Of a stretch of DNA of 64,000 bases, positions 9,755 through 20,400 are shown in pieces (within the stretch, counting starts at the first letter, position 1; every line of letters starts with the position of its first letter). A program made the translations under genes and the position numbers. Below the pieces are notes generated by a model, which saw only the letters and a program-made list of their open reading frames with translations, made no database searches and was not told where the DNA came from. This DNA comes from Pedobacter helvus (lineage in GTDB: Bacteria; Bacteroidota; Bacteroidia; Sphingobacteriales; Sphingobacteriaceae). Location: the NCBI RefSeq assembly GCF_005925325.1, contig NZ_SRMP01000001.1, positions 310,001-374,000 of the forward strand, written 5' to 3'.

Positions 9755-9762
9755 TATATTTG
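9755..9762 (+). promoter_or_regulatory. TAnnTTTG promoter box of aspC
   Basis: TATATTTG, a perfect match to the Bacteroidota -7 consensus, 18 bp before ATG 9781. It overlaps a possible TTG start at 9760, which therefore should not be transcribed. Confidence 0.5.
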
Positions 9763-9780
9763 CTACTTCACAGAAACATC

Positions 9781-10977
9781 ATGAGTATTTTATCAGACAG
9801 AATAAATAACCTATCAGAATCAGCTACGCTAAAAATGACCAAACTAGGTCGCGAATTAGCTGCAAAAGGCGTAAATGTAATTAGCTTAAGTGTGGGCGAG
9901 CCAGATTTTAACACTCCGGAGCACGTTAAAGAAGCTGCAAAGAAAGCATTAGACGACAACTTTACTCGCTACTCACCGGTACCGGGCTATCCAGACTTGC
10001 GCCAAGCGATTGTGAACAAGCTTAAACAAGAAAACAACCTTGATTACGACATTTCACAAATTGTTGTTTCTACAGGCGCAAAGCAGTCACTTTCTAATGT
10101 AATCCTTACATTAATTAACCCAGGCGATGAAGTAATTATTCCTACTCCGTATTGGGTTTCGTACTCTGAAATGGTAACGCTTGCCGAAGGTAAATCTGTT
10201 TTCATCGATGCATCTATCGAAAGTGATTTTAAAATTACGCCAGAGCAACTAGAAGCGGCAATTACTCCAAAAAGTAAATTGTTCATGTTCTCTTCGCCAA
10301 ACAACCCTACAGGTACTGTTTACAGCAAAGATGAATTAGCAGCTTTGGCTAAGGTATTCGAAAAACATCCTAATATCTTCATCCTTTCTGATGAGATTTA
10401 CGAGCACATCAACTTTGTTGACCAACATGAATCCATCGCACAATTCGAGAGCATTAAAGATCGTGTAATCATTGTAAATGGTTTCTCTAAAGCCTTCGCA
10501 ATGACCGGATGGCGCTTAGGTTACATTGCGGCTAGCAAAGAAATTGCCGCTGCTAACGATAAATTGCAAGGGCAAACCACTTCAGGAACTTGTTCTATTG
10601 CACAACGTGCTGGTATTGTTGCTTACGAGCAAGGTTTAGATACGGTTAACGAAATGAAAAAAGCTTTCGCTCGTCGCCGTCAATTGGTTTACGATTTACT
10701 GAAAGACATCCCAGGTGTTAAAACCAACCTTCCGGAAGGTGCATTTTATTTCTTTCCAGAAGTAAGTTCGTTCTTCGGCAAAAAAGATGCTGATGGTAAT
10801 GTAATTAAAGGTTCTGGCGATTTAGCACTTTACCTACTAAACGTTGGCCACGTGGCAACAGTAGGCGGCGACAGCTTTGGTAACGATAACTATATCCGTT
10901 TGTCGTACGCAGCATCAGACGAAAGTTTGGTAGAAGCTTTAAGACGAATTAAAGAAGCACTAGGTAAATTAAGTTAA
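9781..10977 (+). CDS. aspC: Aspartate aminotransferase (class I PLP enzyme)
   Basis: 398 aa. Moves the amino group between aspartate and 2-oxoglutarate, linking the TCA cycle with amino-acid synthesis. Subgroup I-gamma features: SLSVGEPDFNTPEHV, SSPNNPTGTVYS (PLP and substrate contact), DEIYEHI, and the PLP Schiff-base lysine K237 in NGFSKAFAMTGWRLGY. Met at 9781 matches the usual N-terminus (MSILSDRINNLSESATLKM). Single gene with its own promoter and a strong terminator. Its glutamate partner is supplied by GltBD further along the window. Activity on other substrates (prephenate, aromatic acids) cannot be excluded. Confidence 0.93.
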   Translation: MSILSDRINNLSESATLKMTKLGRELAAKGVNVISLSVGEPDFNTPEHVKEAAKKALDDNFTRYSPVPGYPDLRQAIVNKLKQENNLDYDISQIVVSTGAKQSLSNVILTLINPGDEVIIPTPYWVSYSEMVTLAEGKSVFIDASIESDFKITPEQLEAAITPKSKLFMFSSPNNPTGTVYSKDELAALAKVFEKHPNIFILSDEIYEHINFVDQHESIAQFESIKDRVIIVNGFSKAFAMTGWRLGYIAASKEIAAANDKLQGQTTSGTCSIAQRAGIVAYEQGLDTVNEMKKAFARRRQLVYDLLKDIPGVKTNLPEGAFYFFPEVSSFFGKKDADGNVIKGSGDLALYLLNVGHVATVGGDSFGNDNYIRLSYAASDESLVEALRRIKEALGKLS

Positions 10978-10997
10978 TATAGCCGCTTCTACATTAC

Positions 10998-11036
10998 AAA
11001 AAAGCGTCCCGAATTTAATCTGGACGCTTTTTTTTA
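10998..11036 (+). terminator. Rho-independent terminator of aspC
   Basis: 12-bp stem (10998-11009 with 11022-11033) around GCGTCC/GGACGC, 12-nt loop, ending in a T run. The A-rich 5' side makes it usable from the other strand as well. Confidence 0.88.
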
Positions 11037-11050
11037 TTTGAAAAGCAATT
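11037..11050 (+). repeat. Short interspersed repeat TTTGAAAAGCAATT, copy 1
   Basis: The same 14-mer is at 37774-37787, and a 13/14 match is inverted at 55848-55861. Copy 1 is followed by TGCT and TCGGGCT-containing sequence up to about 11130. All copies are in spacers. Confidence 0.5.
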
Positions 11051-11139
11051 ATTAATGCTGCTATGCTCCGAAAGTCGGGCTATTCGCTCCCGATAAAATC
11101 GGTATCCGCTGCTTTACCTTTTAGCATAAGAAAACAGGA

Positions 11140-12387
11140 TTAACTTCTAATCGCCTCTACAGGATCTAATCTCGAAGCCGAATACGCAGGCCAGAAACCA
11201 GATACAATACCGATACCTACCGATACCCCGATACCTAATATAATATTGCTCAGGTATAAGACGACTGGAACATCAAATATAGCAGATGCAGCCAACGTTA
11301 AGAGATAAACCAAAAACAACCCACACAATCCCCCCATCAAACACAACACCACTGCTTCAAAAACAAATTGTAACAATATAAAATAGCCTTTTGCGCCTAG
11401 CGACTTTTGTATACCTATAATATTTGTACGCTCTCTAACAGATACAAACATGATATTCGCGATACCAAAACCACCAACTAAGATAGAAAAGCCTCCGATA
11501 ATCCACCCCCCTATATTAACTGCGGAGAACATAATATCGAGTTGGTTAGAAAGCATAGTAGTCTTGTTCAACGAAAAATCATCTTCTTGTCCGGGACTAA
11601 GCCTTCTAATTGCCCGCATCTGCCCTTTTAGCTCACTTTCTACTTCTTCTAAACTAATATTATCCTTACCTCTAACTGTAATTTGAGGATTGTAACGTTC
11701 ATTATTGATGTCGAAAATACCTTTAGCTAAATTCATCGGAATAAGGACGTTTTTATCTTGAGACATCCCCATCATATCTTCTCCTTCTTTCTTGAACACC
11801 CCAACTACTGTAACCCTACGCCCCATTACTTTGATCTGCTTGCCTATAGGCTCGTCAGTTCCAAAAAGTCCTTCAGATATTTCGGCTCCGAGAAGACAAA
11901 CAGGCGAACCAGAATTGCTTTCATTATCAGTAAAGTATCTGCCGTTTCCAAATTCTAAGTTCCAAGTTTGGTCGTATTCCTTGGTTGCAGCATTAATGGT
12001 TGCGCCTTCTACAGAACTGCTTCTGTACTTAATCGTACGGCTTCCCGAAGAAATCTCAAAACAAACTCCTTTGGCACTTTCCATCCTTTCTCTTAAAGCC
12101 AAATAATCTCTATAAGAAGGCTCTGGACGATTTACGTATTTCCACCAAGGATAATTGTCTCCAAAAATCCATGGCCATTTTTGTACAAACAAGGTATTCG
12201 AACCTAGCTTATCTACACTTGATTGTATTTGGTTCCGCATGGTATCTACACCGGTAAAAACACCGATAATGATAAAAATACCAATGGTTATCCCTAACAA
12301 AGAAAGAGACGTACGTAATTTGTTTTGTCTAAGAGCATCCCAAGCGAACCTAAAACTCTCTCCTATAAGTCGAAAAACTAGCAGCAT
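11140..12387 (-). CDS. MacB/FtsX-type ABC transporter permease
   Basis: 415 aa. One membrane segment near residues 28-48 (LRTSLSLLGITIGIFIIIGV), a large periplasmic MacB_PCD domain, and three C-terminal membrane segments with the FtsX signature (IGGFSILVGGFGIANIMFVSVRERT, IGIQKSLGAKGYFILLQFV). It ends AYSASRLDPVEAIRS, typical of the family. Such permeases form mechanotransmission transporters with a separate ATPase and often a membrane-fusion protein. Neither partner is next to it, so it must work with one encoded elsewhere. A TACATTTG box (12406-12399) lies 12 bp before the ATG. Confidence 0.92.
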   Translation of the reverse strand: MLLVFRLIGESFRFAWDALRQNKLRTSLSLLGITIGIFIIIGVFTGVDTMRNQIQSSVDKLGSNTLFVQKWPWIFGDNYPWWKYVNRPEPSYRDYLALRERMESAKGVCFEISSGSRTIKYRSSSVEGATINAATKEYDQTWNLEFGNGRYFTDNESNSGSPVCLLGAEISEGLFGTDEPIGKQIKVMGRRVTVVGVFKKEGEDMMGMSQDKNVLIPMNLAKGIFDINNERYNPQITVRGKDNISLEEVESELKGQMRAIRRLSPGQEDDFSLNKTTMLSNQLDIMFSAVNIGGWIIGGFSILVGGFGIANIMFVSVRERTNIIGIQKSLGAKGYFILLQFVFEAVVLCLMGGLCGLFLVYLLTLAASAIFDVPVVLYLSNIILGIGVSVGIGIVSGFWPAYSASRLDPVEAIRS

Positions 12388-12398
12388 AATGTTTAGAC

Positions 12399-12406
12399 CA
12401 AATGTA
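12399..12406 (-). promoter_or_regulatory. TAnnTTTG box before the ABC permease
   Basis: TACATTTG on the minus strand; expected leader only about 7 nt. No clear -33 element. Confidence 0.4.
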
Positions 12407-12595
12407 GTTAAAAAGGTTACACCGATTAAGCGAAAAGTAAAAAGGTAAAAGGAAAAATTTTGCTAGTAGCCTTTAAAAGCACTTATACCCAAACTTAGCT
12501 AGCATAAATTGAATTTATAAATTTATAAAAAACATGAAAACCTTACGCTTGTTATCTTACAGATATTTAATTACAAAAAGTAGAATATTAATTTG

Positions 12596-12603
12596 TAAAT
12601 TTG
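12596..12603 (+). promoter_or_regulatory. TAnnTTTG box upstream of queA
   Basis: TAAATTTG 107 bp before the queA ATG; the leader would be about 100 nt. The whole 12407-12710 spacer is otherwise AT-rich, with a small inverted repeat CCTG-TAGGA-CAGG near 12650. A 25-codon frame at 12534-12611 crosses this box and is not called. Confidence 0.4.
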
Positions 12604-12710
12604 CGCCCTAATTTAAGGTATCGAAAGCAAGTTTTAGTTTATACCCGTCCCTGTAGGACAGGCACAATAGACTAATTTTTGAATAGATCAAAAACAATTA
12701 AAAATTACAC

Positions 12711-13760
12711 ATGAAATTATCTCAATTCAAGTTCAACTTACCCGACTCACTTTTAGCTAATGACCCTGCTGAAGAAAGAGACGAAGCACGTTTAATGGTT
12801 CTACATAAAGACACTGGTAAGATTGAGCATAAAATCTTTAAAGATGTTTTAAACTATTTTGACGATAAAGATGTAATGATTCTTAACAACACTAAAGTTT
12901 TCCCTGCTCGTTTATATGGCAATAAAGAGAAAACTGGTGCTACTATAGAAGTATTTTTATTACGCGAATTAAATAAAGAATTGCGTTTATGGGATGTTTT
13001 GGTAGATCCAGCTCGTAAAATTCGTGTAGGAAATAAATTATATTTTGGGGACGACGATTTATTAGTAGCTGAAGTTGTAGACAACACTACATCTCGTGGC
13101 CGTACCATCCGTTTCTTATTTGATGGAACTGATGAAGAGTTCAGAAGAAACGTTGAAATTTTAGGTGAAACTCCACTTCCAAAATACATCAAACGTAAAG
13201 CTACCGAGAAGGATAAAGAACGTTACCAAACTATTTTCGCTAAACACGAAGGTGCTGTTGCGGCTCCAACTGCAGGTTTACACTTCAGCAGAGAGTTAAT
13301 GAAACGTTTAGAATTGAAAGGTATCGAATTCGCAGAAGTGACCTTACACGTAGGTTTGGGAACATTCCGTCAGGTTGAAGTAGAAGATTTAACTAAACAC
13401 AAAATGGACTCTGAGCAGTTCATTATTGAGCAAAAAGATGCTGATATCGTTAACAAAGCTATTGACGAGAAAAGAAGAATTTGTGCGGTAGGTACTACCT
13501 CTATGCGTGCTATCGAATCTGCAGTTTCTGCTAACAAAACTTTAAAAGCGGCAAACGATTGGACTAGTAAGTTCATCTTCCCGCCTTACGATTTCAGTAT
13601 TGCAAATTCAATGATCACTAACTTCCACACGTCAGAATCTACTTTATTGATGATGGTAAGTGCTTTTGGTGGTTACGAAAACGTAATGAATGCATATGAA
13701 GTTGCTGTAAAAGAAAAATATCGTTTCTACAGCTACGGAGATGCAATGTTGATTATATAA
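12711..13760 (+). CDS. queA: S-adenosylmethionine:tRNA ribosyltransferase-isomerase
   Basis: 349 aa, standard length. Transfers and isomerises the ribosyl group of SAM onto preQ1 at tRNA position 34 to give epoxyqueuosine. Family signatures: the N-terminal [37 protein letters not shown], and the [14 protein letters not shown] and [20 protein letters not shown] blocks. ispD follows on the same strand after a spacer with a long hairpin. Confidence 0.97.
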   Translation: MKLSQFKFNLPDSLLANDPAEERDEARLMVLHKDTGKIEHKIFKDVLNYFDDKDVMILNNTKVFPARLYGNKEKTGATIEVFLLRELNKELRLWDVLVDPARKIRVGNKLYFGDDDLLVAEVVDNTTSRGRTIRFLFDGTDEEFRRNVEILGETPLPKYIKRKATEKDKERYQTIFAKHEGAVAAPTAGLHFSRELMKRLELKGIEFAEVTLHVGLGTFRQVEVEDLTKHKMDSEQFIIEQKDADIVNKAIDEKRRICAVGTTSMRAIESAVSANKTLKAANDWTSKFIFPPYDFSIANSMITNFHTSESTLLMMVSAFGGYENVMNAYEVAVKEKYRFYSYGDAMLII

Positions 13761-13768
13761 TGAGTAGA

Positions 13769-13815
13769 GCGTATTGCGTTTAGCGTATTGAGATTGATCG
13801 CTATACGCAATACGC
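13769..13815. repeat. Long inverted repeat in the queA-ispD spacer
   Basis: GCGTATTGCGT (13769-13779) pairs with ACGCAATACGC (13805-13815); after one mismatch TAGCG pairs with CGCTA, giving 16 of 17 pairs around a 13-nt loop. There is no T run, so it is not a classical terminator. It could attenuate, stabilise the queA mRNA end, or be a dispersed palindromic repeat. Confidence 0.8.
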
Positions 13816-13836
13816 CATAAGCAGTACTTTATTAAT

Positions 13837-14517
13837 ATGAAATTCTACGCAATAATAGTAGCTGGTGGTTCTGGAAAGCGAATGCAAACCGCAATAGCCA
13901 AACAATTCTTATTGCTTAACAATAAGCCTGTAATGATGCACACATTACAGGCTTTTTACCTTTCCGAAGTTCAACCAGAAATCATAGTGGTATTAGCTAA
14001 AGATGATCATGAGTACTGGAAAGACCTTTGCTTTAAGTACAATTTCGACATCCCTCATACTCTGGTTGAAGGAGGAAAGGAACGCTTCCACTCTGTTAGA
14101 AATGGTCTAATGACGATTAAGGAAGATGGCGTAGTTGCCATTCATGATGCGGTTAGGCCTGTTGTGACTTCAAGCTTAATTACGCAAACTTTTAGAGATG
14201 CTTTAGAAGCTGGAAATGCTATTCCTTGTATTAAACCAAGCGATTCAGTGAGAAAGCTTCAAGATGATGGTGGTAGTAAAATTATCAACAGAGATAAACT
14301 GGTATTAATTCAAACACCGCAAACCTTTGATTTAGGCCAACTACGTATCGCTTACCAACAACGTTTTTCTAATAAATTTACCGACGATGCTTCTGTTGTA
14401 GAGGCTGCTGGTTTTCCAATCAATTTAATCGAAGGAAATAGAAATAACATCAAGGTTACTTATCCCGAAGATTTAGAATTGGCAAGTTTTCTATTGAAGA
14501 ATAATATTCCAGGATAG
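13837..14517 (+). CDS. ispD: 2-C-methyl-D-erythritol 4-phosphate cytidylyltransferase
   Basis: 226 aa. Third enzyme of the MEP isoprenoid pathway: joins CTP to MEP. The CTP-binding loop is AGGSGKRMQTAIAKQFL (residues 8-24); the IspD signature VAIHDAVRPVV and IQTPQTFDLGQL are present. The stop abuts the stop of the convergent esterase gene with no gap. Probably read from the queA promoter. Confidence 0.95.
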   Translation: MKFYAIIVAGGSGKRMQTAIAKQFLLLNNKPVMMHTLQAFYLSEVQPEIIVVLAKDDHEYWKDLCFKYNFDIPHTLVEGGKERFHSVRNGLMTIKEDGVVAIHDAVRPVVTSSLITQTFRDALEAGNAIPCIKPSDSVRKLQDDGGSKIINRDKLVLIQTPQTFDLGQLRIAYQQRFSNKFTDDASVVEAAGFPINLIEGNRNNIKVTYPEDLELASFLLKNNIPG

Positions 14518-15789
14518 TTACAAATCAGCCAATTTCGATTTATCACAAGGATACATATCTCGTATGTAAAAAATACCATCAAAAACCTCTGTCCAAATAG
14601 CTTCGCTACTTCCATGCCATTTTCCCTTCATAGGAAAATACTCTTTCACCGCTGGATGTAATTTTTTGAATATTCCGAAATCTACAAACGCATAGTTAAC
14701 ATTGGCAGGTACCCAATTTTCGAAACCATTTTTTACTGCAGGACTAGCTCTATACTTATTAGGATTTGTAATCCTTCCTGCCATTCCATTCTTTGAAGTA
14801 AACCCCAACAAATAGGTTTCCTTTTTAGCTAAACTATCTTTCGTGAAGAAATGCCCCATATTGGCCCAGCCTTCACTAGCAACAGATTTTTTAATTAGAT
14901 CTGGATTTTTCAGGATATGAGCACTATGTGCCCAAACAATAATCTTTTTATCTCGATACTTTTGATAAGCAAGCCACTTCAAATTTTCCGCCATTTGCTT
15001 ATCCCGAATTTCCATATAGTTCTTCTCTTTTCTCAAGAATGCTAAACCACTTTTAAAATCTTCGCAAACACTTCTTAAAAGTAATAAACCATAGCTATTA
15101 CTAAACTCTTCAGGAACGTTATCTATTATTGCATTTATCTGATTAATAAATACATTATACTTTAATGTATCTTTAGTTATTCTAGAAGAATCTAAGAAAT
15201 TAAGAAACGTGTTATATTCCTTAGACTTAACGAGCGGCACTTGCCATTTGCTCAATATTGAGTCAACAAATTTCTTTAACTTTTCTTTACTGTAATCGCC
15301 GTGCGATTGGCTGTCAAATCCTGTTATAGCAAGAGAAGATTTTGTTTCGTAAGTTTTTGAAATATAGTTGTAAAATAAATCGTCACATTGCATACAGTTG
15401 GTCCAAATTGAAAAGATGTTCTTCCTCAAAAAAGGTTCTATTTTATCTTTTTTCTTTTCTACTGCGTCCCAACCGTCCGTCAATGCATAAAAATCACTTT
15501 CAAATGCTAAAACATCAAACCCTTTTCTCTCATGAAGATATTTTATCAACCTCGTTTTAGCCAAAAAAGTGGGTGCATCTCCATGATCTTGCTCTCCAAG
15601 CATCACAATTCTGGAGTCTCCGATTGCATTACCAATGGCTTCCAAATCAGAAAAATCTAAGGAGTCAGGACTGATATTTTTTATGCTTACGATGTTTTCC
15701 CGTACATATTTTTTGATTGTCTTTTGAGCAAACGATTGTACGCCAACAAAAACAATTACCAATAGGGATAATTTTCTCATAACACTCAT
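14518..15789 (-). CDS. Secreted erythromycin-esterase-like protein
   Basis: 423 aa with a signal peptide ending SFAQ. Core Erythro_esteras (PF05139) pattern: VMLGEQDHGDAPTFLAKTRL (Glu/His), then VLAFESDFYAL, AITGFDSQSHG and KIIVWAHSAHI, which supply the conserved Glu and His residues of EreA/EreB-type enzymes. Most chromosomal members have no proven macrolide esterase role, so resistance should not be assumed. Predicted periplasmic. A second Met (MSVM) may be the start. Confidence 0.82.
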   Translation of the reverse strand: MSVMRKLSLLVIVFVGVQSFAQKTIKKYVRENIVSIKNISPDSLDFSDLEAIGNAIGDSRIVMLGEQDHGDAPTFLAKTRLIKYLHERKGFDVLAFESDFYALTDGWDAVEKKKDKIEPFLRKNIFSIWTNCMQCDDLFYNYISKTYETKSSLAITGFDSQSHGDYSKEKLKKFVDSILSKWQVPLVKSKEYNTFLNFLDSSRITKDTLKYNVFINQINAIIDNVPEEFSNSYGLLLLRSVCEDFKSGLAFLRKEKNYMEIRDKQMAENLKWLAYQKYRDKKIIVWAHSAHILKNPDLIKKSVASEGWANMGHFFTKDSLAKKETYLLGFTSKNGMAGRITNPNKYRASPAVKNGFENWVPANVNYAFVDFGIFKKLHPAVKEYFPMKGKWHGSSEAIWTEVFDGIFYIRDMYPCDKSKLADL

Positions 15790-15919
15790 TTTACATTAGT
15801 TAAAGCTATGGAAACAAATCATTATTGCGGTAAAACTTAACAGAATTTAACCTAGTTATCATTCCCTCCCCATAATTTTAGATTTCTCCATACGTTCGAA
15901 ATGACGGCATATAGCAGGA

Positions 15920-15953
15920 TAAAAAAGGCCCAAACGAAATTCGTCTGGACCTT
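15920..15953 (-). terminator. Terminator of gltBD
   Basis: Stem 15925-15938 with 15940-15953 (some G-U pairs) followed on the minus strand by six T; lies 28 bp after the gltD stop. Confidence 0.8.
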
Positions 15954-15981
15954 GGTTGTAAAAGTATAAAAACAAAAGTTC

Positions 15982-17451
15982 TTAAGCGTAAGCTACAGCA
16001 TCTTTAGATGGTAATTTACTGAAACCCATCAAGTGTTCATCCACTTTGCGAGCGGTTTCCCTACCTTCAGAAATTGCCCAAACCACTAAAGATTGACCTC
16101 TACGCATATCGCCAGCGGCAAAAATCTTAGGAATGTTAGTTTGATATTGCCCCTCTACGGCTTTCACATTTCCTCTTTCATCCAATTCGACCCCTAATTT
16201 TTCAATTAAGCCTTCTTTTTGAGGATGCAAGAAACCCATTGCCAAAAGCACTAATTCGCAAGGATATTCCTTCTCAGTTCCTGGAACCTCTTTAAAACCA
16301 AGCGGTCTTCCCGTAGCTAAATCGATATCCCATTCTACATCAACTACTTTCAAACCTTTCAAATTACCTTGCTCGTCTTTGATAAATTCTTTGGTATTTA
16401 CCGACCAAGCACGTTGCGCACCTTCTTCGTGAGAGGTAGTGATTTTCAATAACATTGGATAACTAGGCCAAGGCATGTGTTCCGTACGCAACTGCGGCGG
16501 CATTGGCATAATCTCAAATTGAGTTACCGATTTTGCACCATGGCGATTTGAAGTTCCGATACAATCTGAACCGGTATCGCCACCACCAATTACAATTACA
16601 TTTTTACCTTTAGCGGTAATTTCTTCTGCTTCAATCTTACGACCACCTACACGTTTGTTTTGTTGCTTCAAGAAATCCATTGCAAAATGAACCCCTTTTG
16701 CGTCTCTCCCTGGCAAGTTCAAATCACGAGGGACAGTTGAACCCCCAGCCAACACAATTGCCTGAAAATCGCGTAAAAGTGTACTGATTTCAACATTTTC
16801 ACCAACGTTAGCATTGTATTGAAAAGTAATGCCCTCTTCCTCCATTAATTTGATCCTTCTTTCTACCACATCTTTTTGCAGTTTAAAATCTGGAATACCA
16901 TAACGAAGCAATCCGCCAGCCACATCATCACGTTCGTAAACTACTACTTCGTGACCAGCTTTGTTCAATTGTGCAGCGGCAGCTAATCCGGCAGGGCCAG
17001 AACCCACCACAGCCACTTTTTTGCCTGTTCTAATTAATGGCTCATTGGCTTTGATGTAACCTTTTTCGAAGGCAATTTCAATAATATGCTTTTCAATTTC
17101 CTCAATAGAAACTGGAGATTTGTTAATCCCTAATACACACGCACTTTCGCAAGGTGCAGGACAAATTCTGCCAGTAAACTCTGGGAAATTATTTGTACTT
17201 AATAAAATCTCGGCAGCTTGTAACCACTTACCTTGATAAACCGCATCGTTAAATTCCGGGATCACGTTTCCTAACGGGCAACCAGATTGGCAAAATGGCA
17301 CACCGCAATCCATGCAACGACCAGATTGTCTATTCAACTCATCAGATGGCAATAACGATACAAACTCATTGTAGTGATTTAAACGCTCTTGAGGCGTTTG
17401 TTTTGAAGGCGAAACTCTCTCGTATTCAAAAAATCCTGTCACTTTTCCCAT
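15982..17451 (-). CDS. gltD: Glutamate synthase small (beta) subunit
   Basis: 489 aa. Passes electrons from NADPH through FAD and iron-sulphur centres to GltB. N-terminal Fer4_20 domain with Cys clusters C46, C49, C54, C58 (RCMDCGVPFCQSGC) and C97, C101, C105 (ICPAPCESAC); FAD-binding VAVVGSGPAGLAAAAQL from residue 147; NADPH-binding VIVIGGGDTGSDC; and the C-terminal FAD motif IPKIFAAGDMRRGQSLVVWA. It starts 2 bp after gltB ends. Confidence 0.97.
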   Translation of the reverse strand: MGKVTGFFEYERVSPSKQTPQERLNHYNEFVSLLPSDELNRQSGRCMDCGVPFCQSGCPLGNVIPEFNDAVYQGKWLQAAEILLSTNNFPEFTGRICPAPCESACVLGINKSPVSIEEIEKHIIEIAFEKGYIKANEPLIRTGKKVAVVGSGPAGLAAAAQLNKAGHEVVVYERDDVAGGLLRYGIPDFKLQKDVVERRIKLMEEEGITFQYNANVGENVEISTLLRDFQAIVLAGGSTVPRDLNLPGRDAKGVHFAMDFLKQQNKRVGGRKIEAEEITAKGKNVIVIGGGDTGSDCIGTSNRHGAKSVTQFEIMPMPPQLRTEHMPWPSYPMLLKITTSHEEGAQRAWSVNTKEFIKDEQGNLKGLKVVDVEWDIDLATGRPLGFKEVPGTEKEYPCELVLLAMGFLHPQKEGLIEKLGVELDERGNVKAVEGQYQTNIPKIFAAGDMRRGQSLVVWAISEGRETARKVDEHLMGFSKLPSKDAVAYA

Positions 17452-17452
17452 C

Positions 17453-20400
17453 TTAATTAACTTTTACTTGTTGACGTTGTAATAAAACTGCTTTGTATTC
17501 TTTAGGGAAAACTTTCACAAAATGTTTAGCCTGGTTCTCCCAATCGCTAAGGATAAATTCTGCCACCTTACTGCTAGTTAACCTCAAATGGTTTTTCAAT
17601 AAAGTCGTAATTCTTTCCTCATCCTCTTGTTGTAACGGATCTAAATCCACCATTTCCAAGTTGCATTTGTTAGCGAAAGTTTTGCTGGTGTCGTAAATCC
17701 AAGCGATACCGCCACTCATACCTGCGGCAAAGTTGCTTCCTGTATCACCTAAAATTAGCACCTCTCCACCAGTCATGTACTCACAACCGTGATCGCCCAC
17801 TCCTTCTACTACTGCTGTAGCTCCAGAGTTACGTACCGCGAAACGCTCACCTGCTTTACCACGAGCGTACAACTCACCAGAAGTTGCACCATAGAGCGCT
17901 ACGTTGCCAATGATGATATTTTGTTCTGGAACATATTTGATATTAGAAAAAGGATAAACCACCACCTTAGCGCCAGATAAACCTTTGCCTACGTAGTCGT
18001 TACCTTCACCTTCTAAAGTCAATGTTAAACCTTTAGTAGCGAAAGCACCGAAACTTTGTCCGGCAGAGCCGAAACATTTAAAATTGATGGTATCTGCTGG
18101 CAAGCCTGCACTTTTGTGAACCTTAGAAATCTCGTTCGATAACATGGTACCAATTGAACGATCTGTGTTTTTCACATCGAAGTTTGCAAACACTGGTTCG
18201 TTATTTTTAATAGCTGGCTGTGCAGCAGCAATTAACTGATGATCCAATACTTTATCTAATCCGTGATCTTGCGCTTCTGTATTATATAAAGGTTGTCCGT
18301 TTGCAGGCTCTTTGTACAAGATTGGTGATAAATCCACATGTTTCAATTTCCAATCAGCTTCTGCAAATTCTCTTACTTTTAACAAATCAGATTGACCCAC
18401 CATTTCGTTAACGGTTCTGAAACCTAATTCAGCCATCAATTCGCGAACTTCTTGCGCTAAGAATTGGAACAAGTTTACTACGTGATCGGCATCGCCAGTA
18501 AATAACTTTCTCAAGTTAGGATCTTGCGTAGCTACGCCAACTGGGCAAGTATTCAAATGACACTTACGCATCATGATACAACCCGCAGTTACCAAAGCCG
18601 CAGTTGCTACACCCCATTCTTCAGCACCTAGTAAAGTAGCAATTACGATATCTTTGCCAGTTTTCAACTGACCATCAGTTTGTAGCACTACCCTACTTCT
18701 TAAACGGTTTTTAACCAAAGTTTGATGTGCTTCTGCTAAACCAAGTTCCCAAGGTAAGCCTGCGTGTTGCACCGAAGTTAAAGGAGAAGCACCTGTACCG
18801 CCATCATAGCCTGAGACTAAAACTACATCGGCATGAGCCTTTGCCACACCAGCAGCAATAGTACCTACCCCTGCTTTAGAAACTAACTTTACGTTAATTC
18901 TAGCCGCACGATTGGCATTTTTCAAATCGTAAATCAGCTGTGCTAAATCTTCGATAGAATAAATATCGTGGTGCGGGGGCGGAGAAATTAAACCTACCCC
19001 TGGCGTAGCATGACGAACTTTTGCAATCCAATCATCCACTTTATGCCCAGGTAATTGGCCACCCTCTCCAGGTTTTGCACCTTGAGCCATTTTAATCTGC
19101 AACTCATCGGCATTGGTTAAATAGTAACTGGTTACGCCAAAACGAGCCGAAGCAATCTGCTTGATAGAAGAACGCATCGAGTCGCCATTCTCTAAAGTTT
19201 GGTAACGGATTTCATCCTCGCCGCCCTCGCCAGTATTACTTTTACCGCCTATTCTATTCATCGCGATAGCTAAAGTAGAGTGTGCTTCGTGAGAAATTGA
19301 ACCGAAAGACATCGCTCCTGTAGCAAATCTTTTGAAGATATTCTCAATTGGTTCTACCTCATCAATGCTGATAGACGGACGAGTATAATTAAACTCGAAC
19401 AAACCTCTAATGGTATACGCCTGCGTAGTTTGCTCATTAATTAACTTCGAGTATTTTTTAAACGTAGCGAAATCGTTCCTACGAGTCGCATTTTGCAATA
19501 GGTGGATGGTCTCTGGATTGAACAAGTGTTTTTCGCCACGTCTTCTCCACTTGTAAGTACCACCAGCAGTTAAAATATGCTCTGTTTGCGTATGTTTTCC
19601 GAAAATACGGTTGTGTTTAATCAACGCTTCTTGTGCAATTTCATCCAAACCTAAACCACCAATACGAGAAACCGCACCTGTGAAATAGGTTGAAACTACT
19701 TGTTGATTTAAACCTAAAATCTCGAAAATCTGTGCCCCGTGATAAGATTGCAAAGTAGAAATTCCCATTTTAGAGAAGATCTTCAACAAACCATCCTTTA
19801 CAGACTTGATATAGTTATAATTTAACTGATCTTGCGTTAAACCACTTTCTTTTTGGAAAGTATTGATGGTTTCTAAAGCCAAATAAGGGTTTACCGCTGT
19901 TGCACCGAAACCAATTAAGGTAGCGAAATGATGTACTTCCCAAACATCTCCAGCTTCTACCACAATACCTACCGCACCTCTGTAACCTTTTCTAATTAAG
20001 TGATGATGAACCGCAGAAACCGCCAATAAGGAAGGAATTGCCGCGTGGGTAGAATCCAATGCTCTATCGCTTAGAATGATCACCTGGAAACCATCTTCCA
20101 CAGCATCCACTGCGTAACGGCACAAACGATCTAAAGCTTTTTGCAACGATCCAGCTTTTCCATCAGCCCTAAAATACATTTGAAGGGTTTTAGATTGGAA
20201 CAAGCCCGTATCAATACTTCTTAATTTTTCTAATTCTTGGTTGGTTAATATTGGATGTTTGATGCCCACACAGTGACACTGCATTTGGTTTTCTTCCAAT
20301 AAGTTACCATTGTTACCCATAAATCCGGCCAAACTCATTACCACTCGCTCACGAATAGGATCGATTGGTGGGTTGGTTACTTGGGCAAACAACTGTTTAA

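Noticed and set aside
9760..9780. TTG start that would add 7 residues to AspC
   Set aside because: It lies within the TATATTTG promoter box, and ATG 9781 matches the family N-terminus.
12534..12611. 25-codon frame upstream of queA
   Set aside because: It crosses the queA promoter box and has no recognisable feature or partner.
14518..15789. Macrolide resistance gene
   Set aside because: Only the general erythromycin-esterase fold is visible; no mobile context and a signal peptide, so resistance is not supported.
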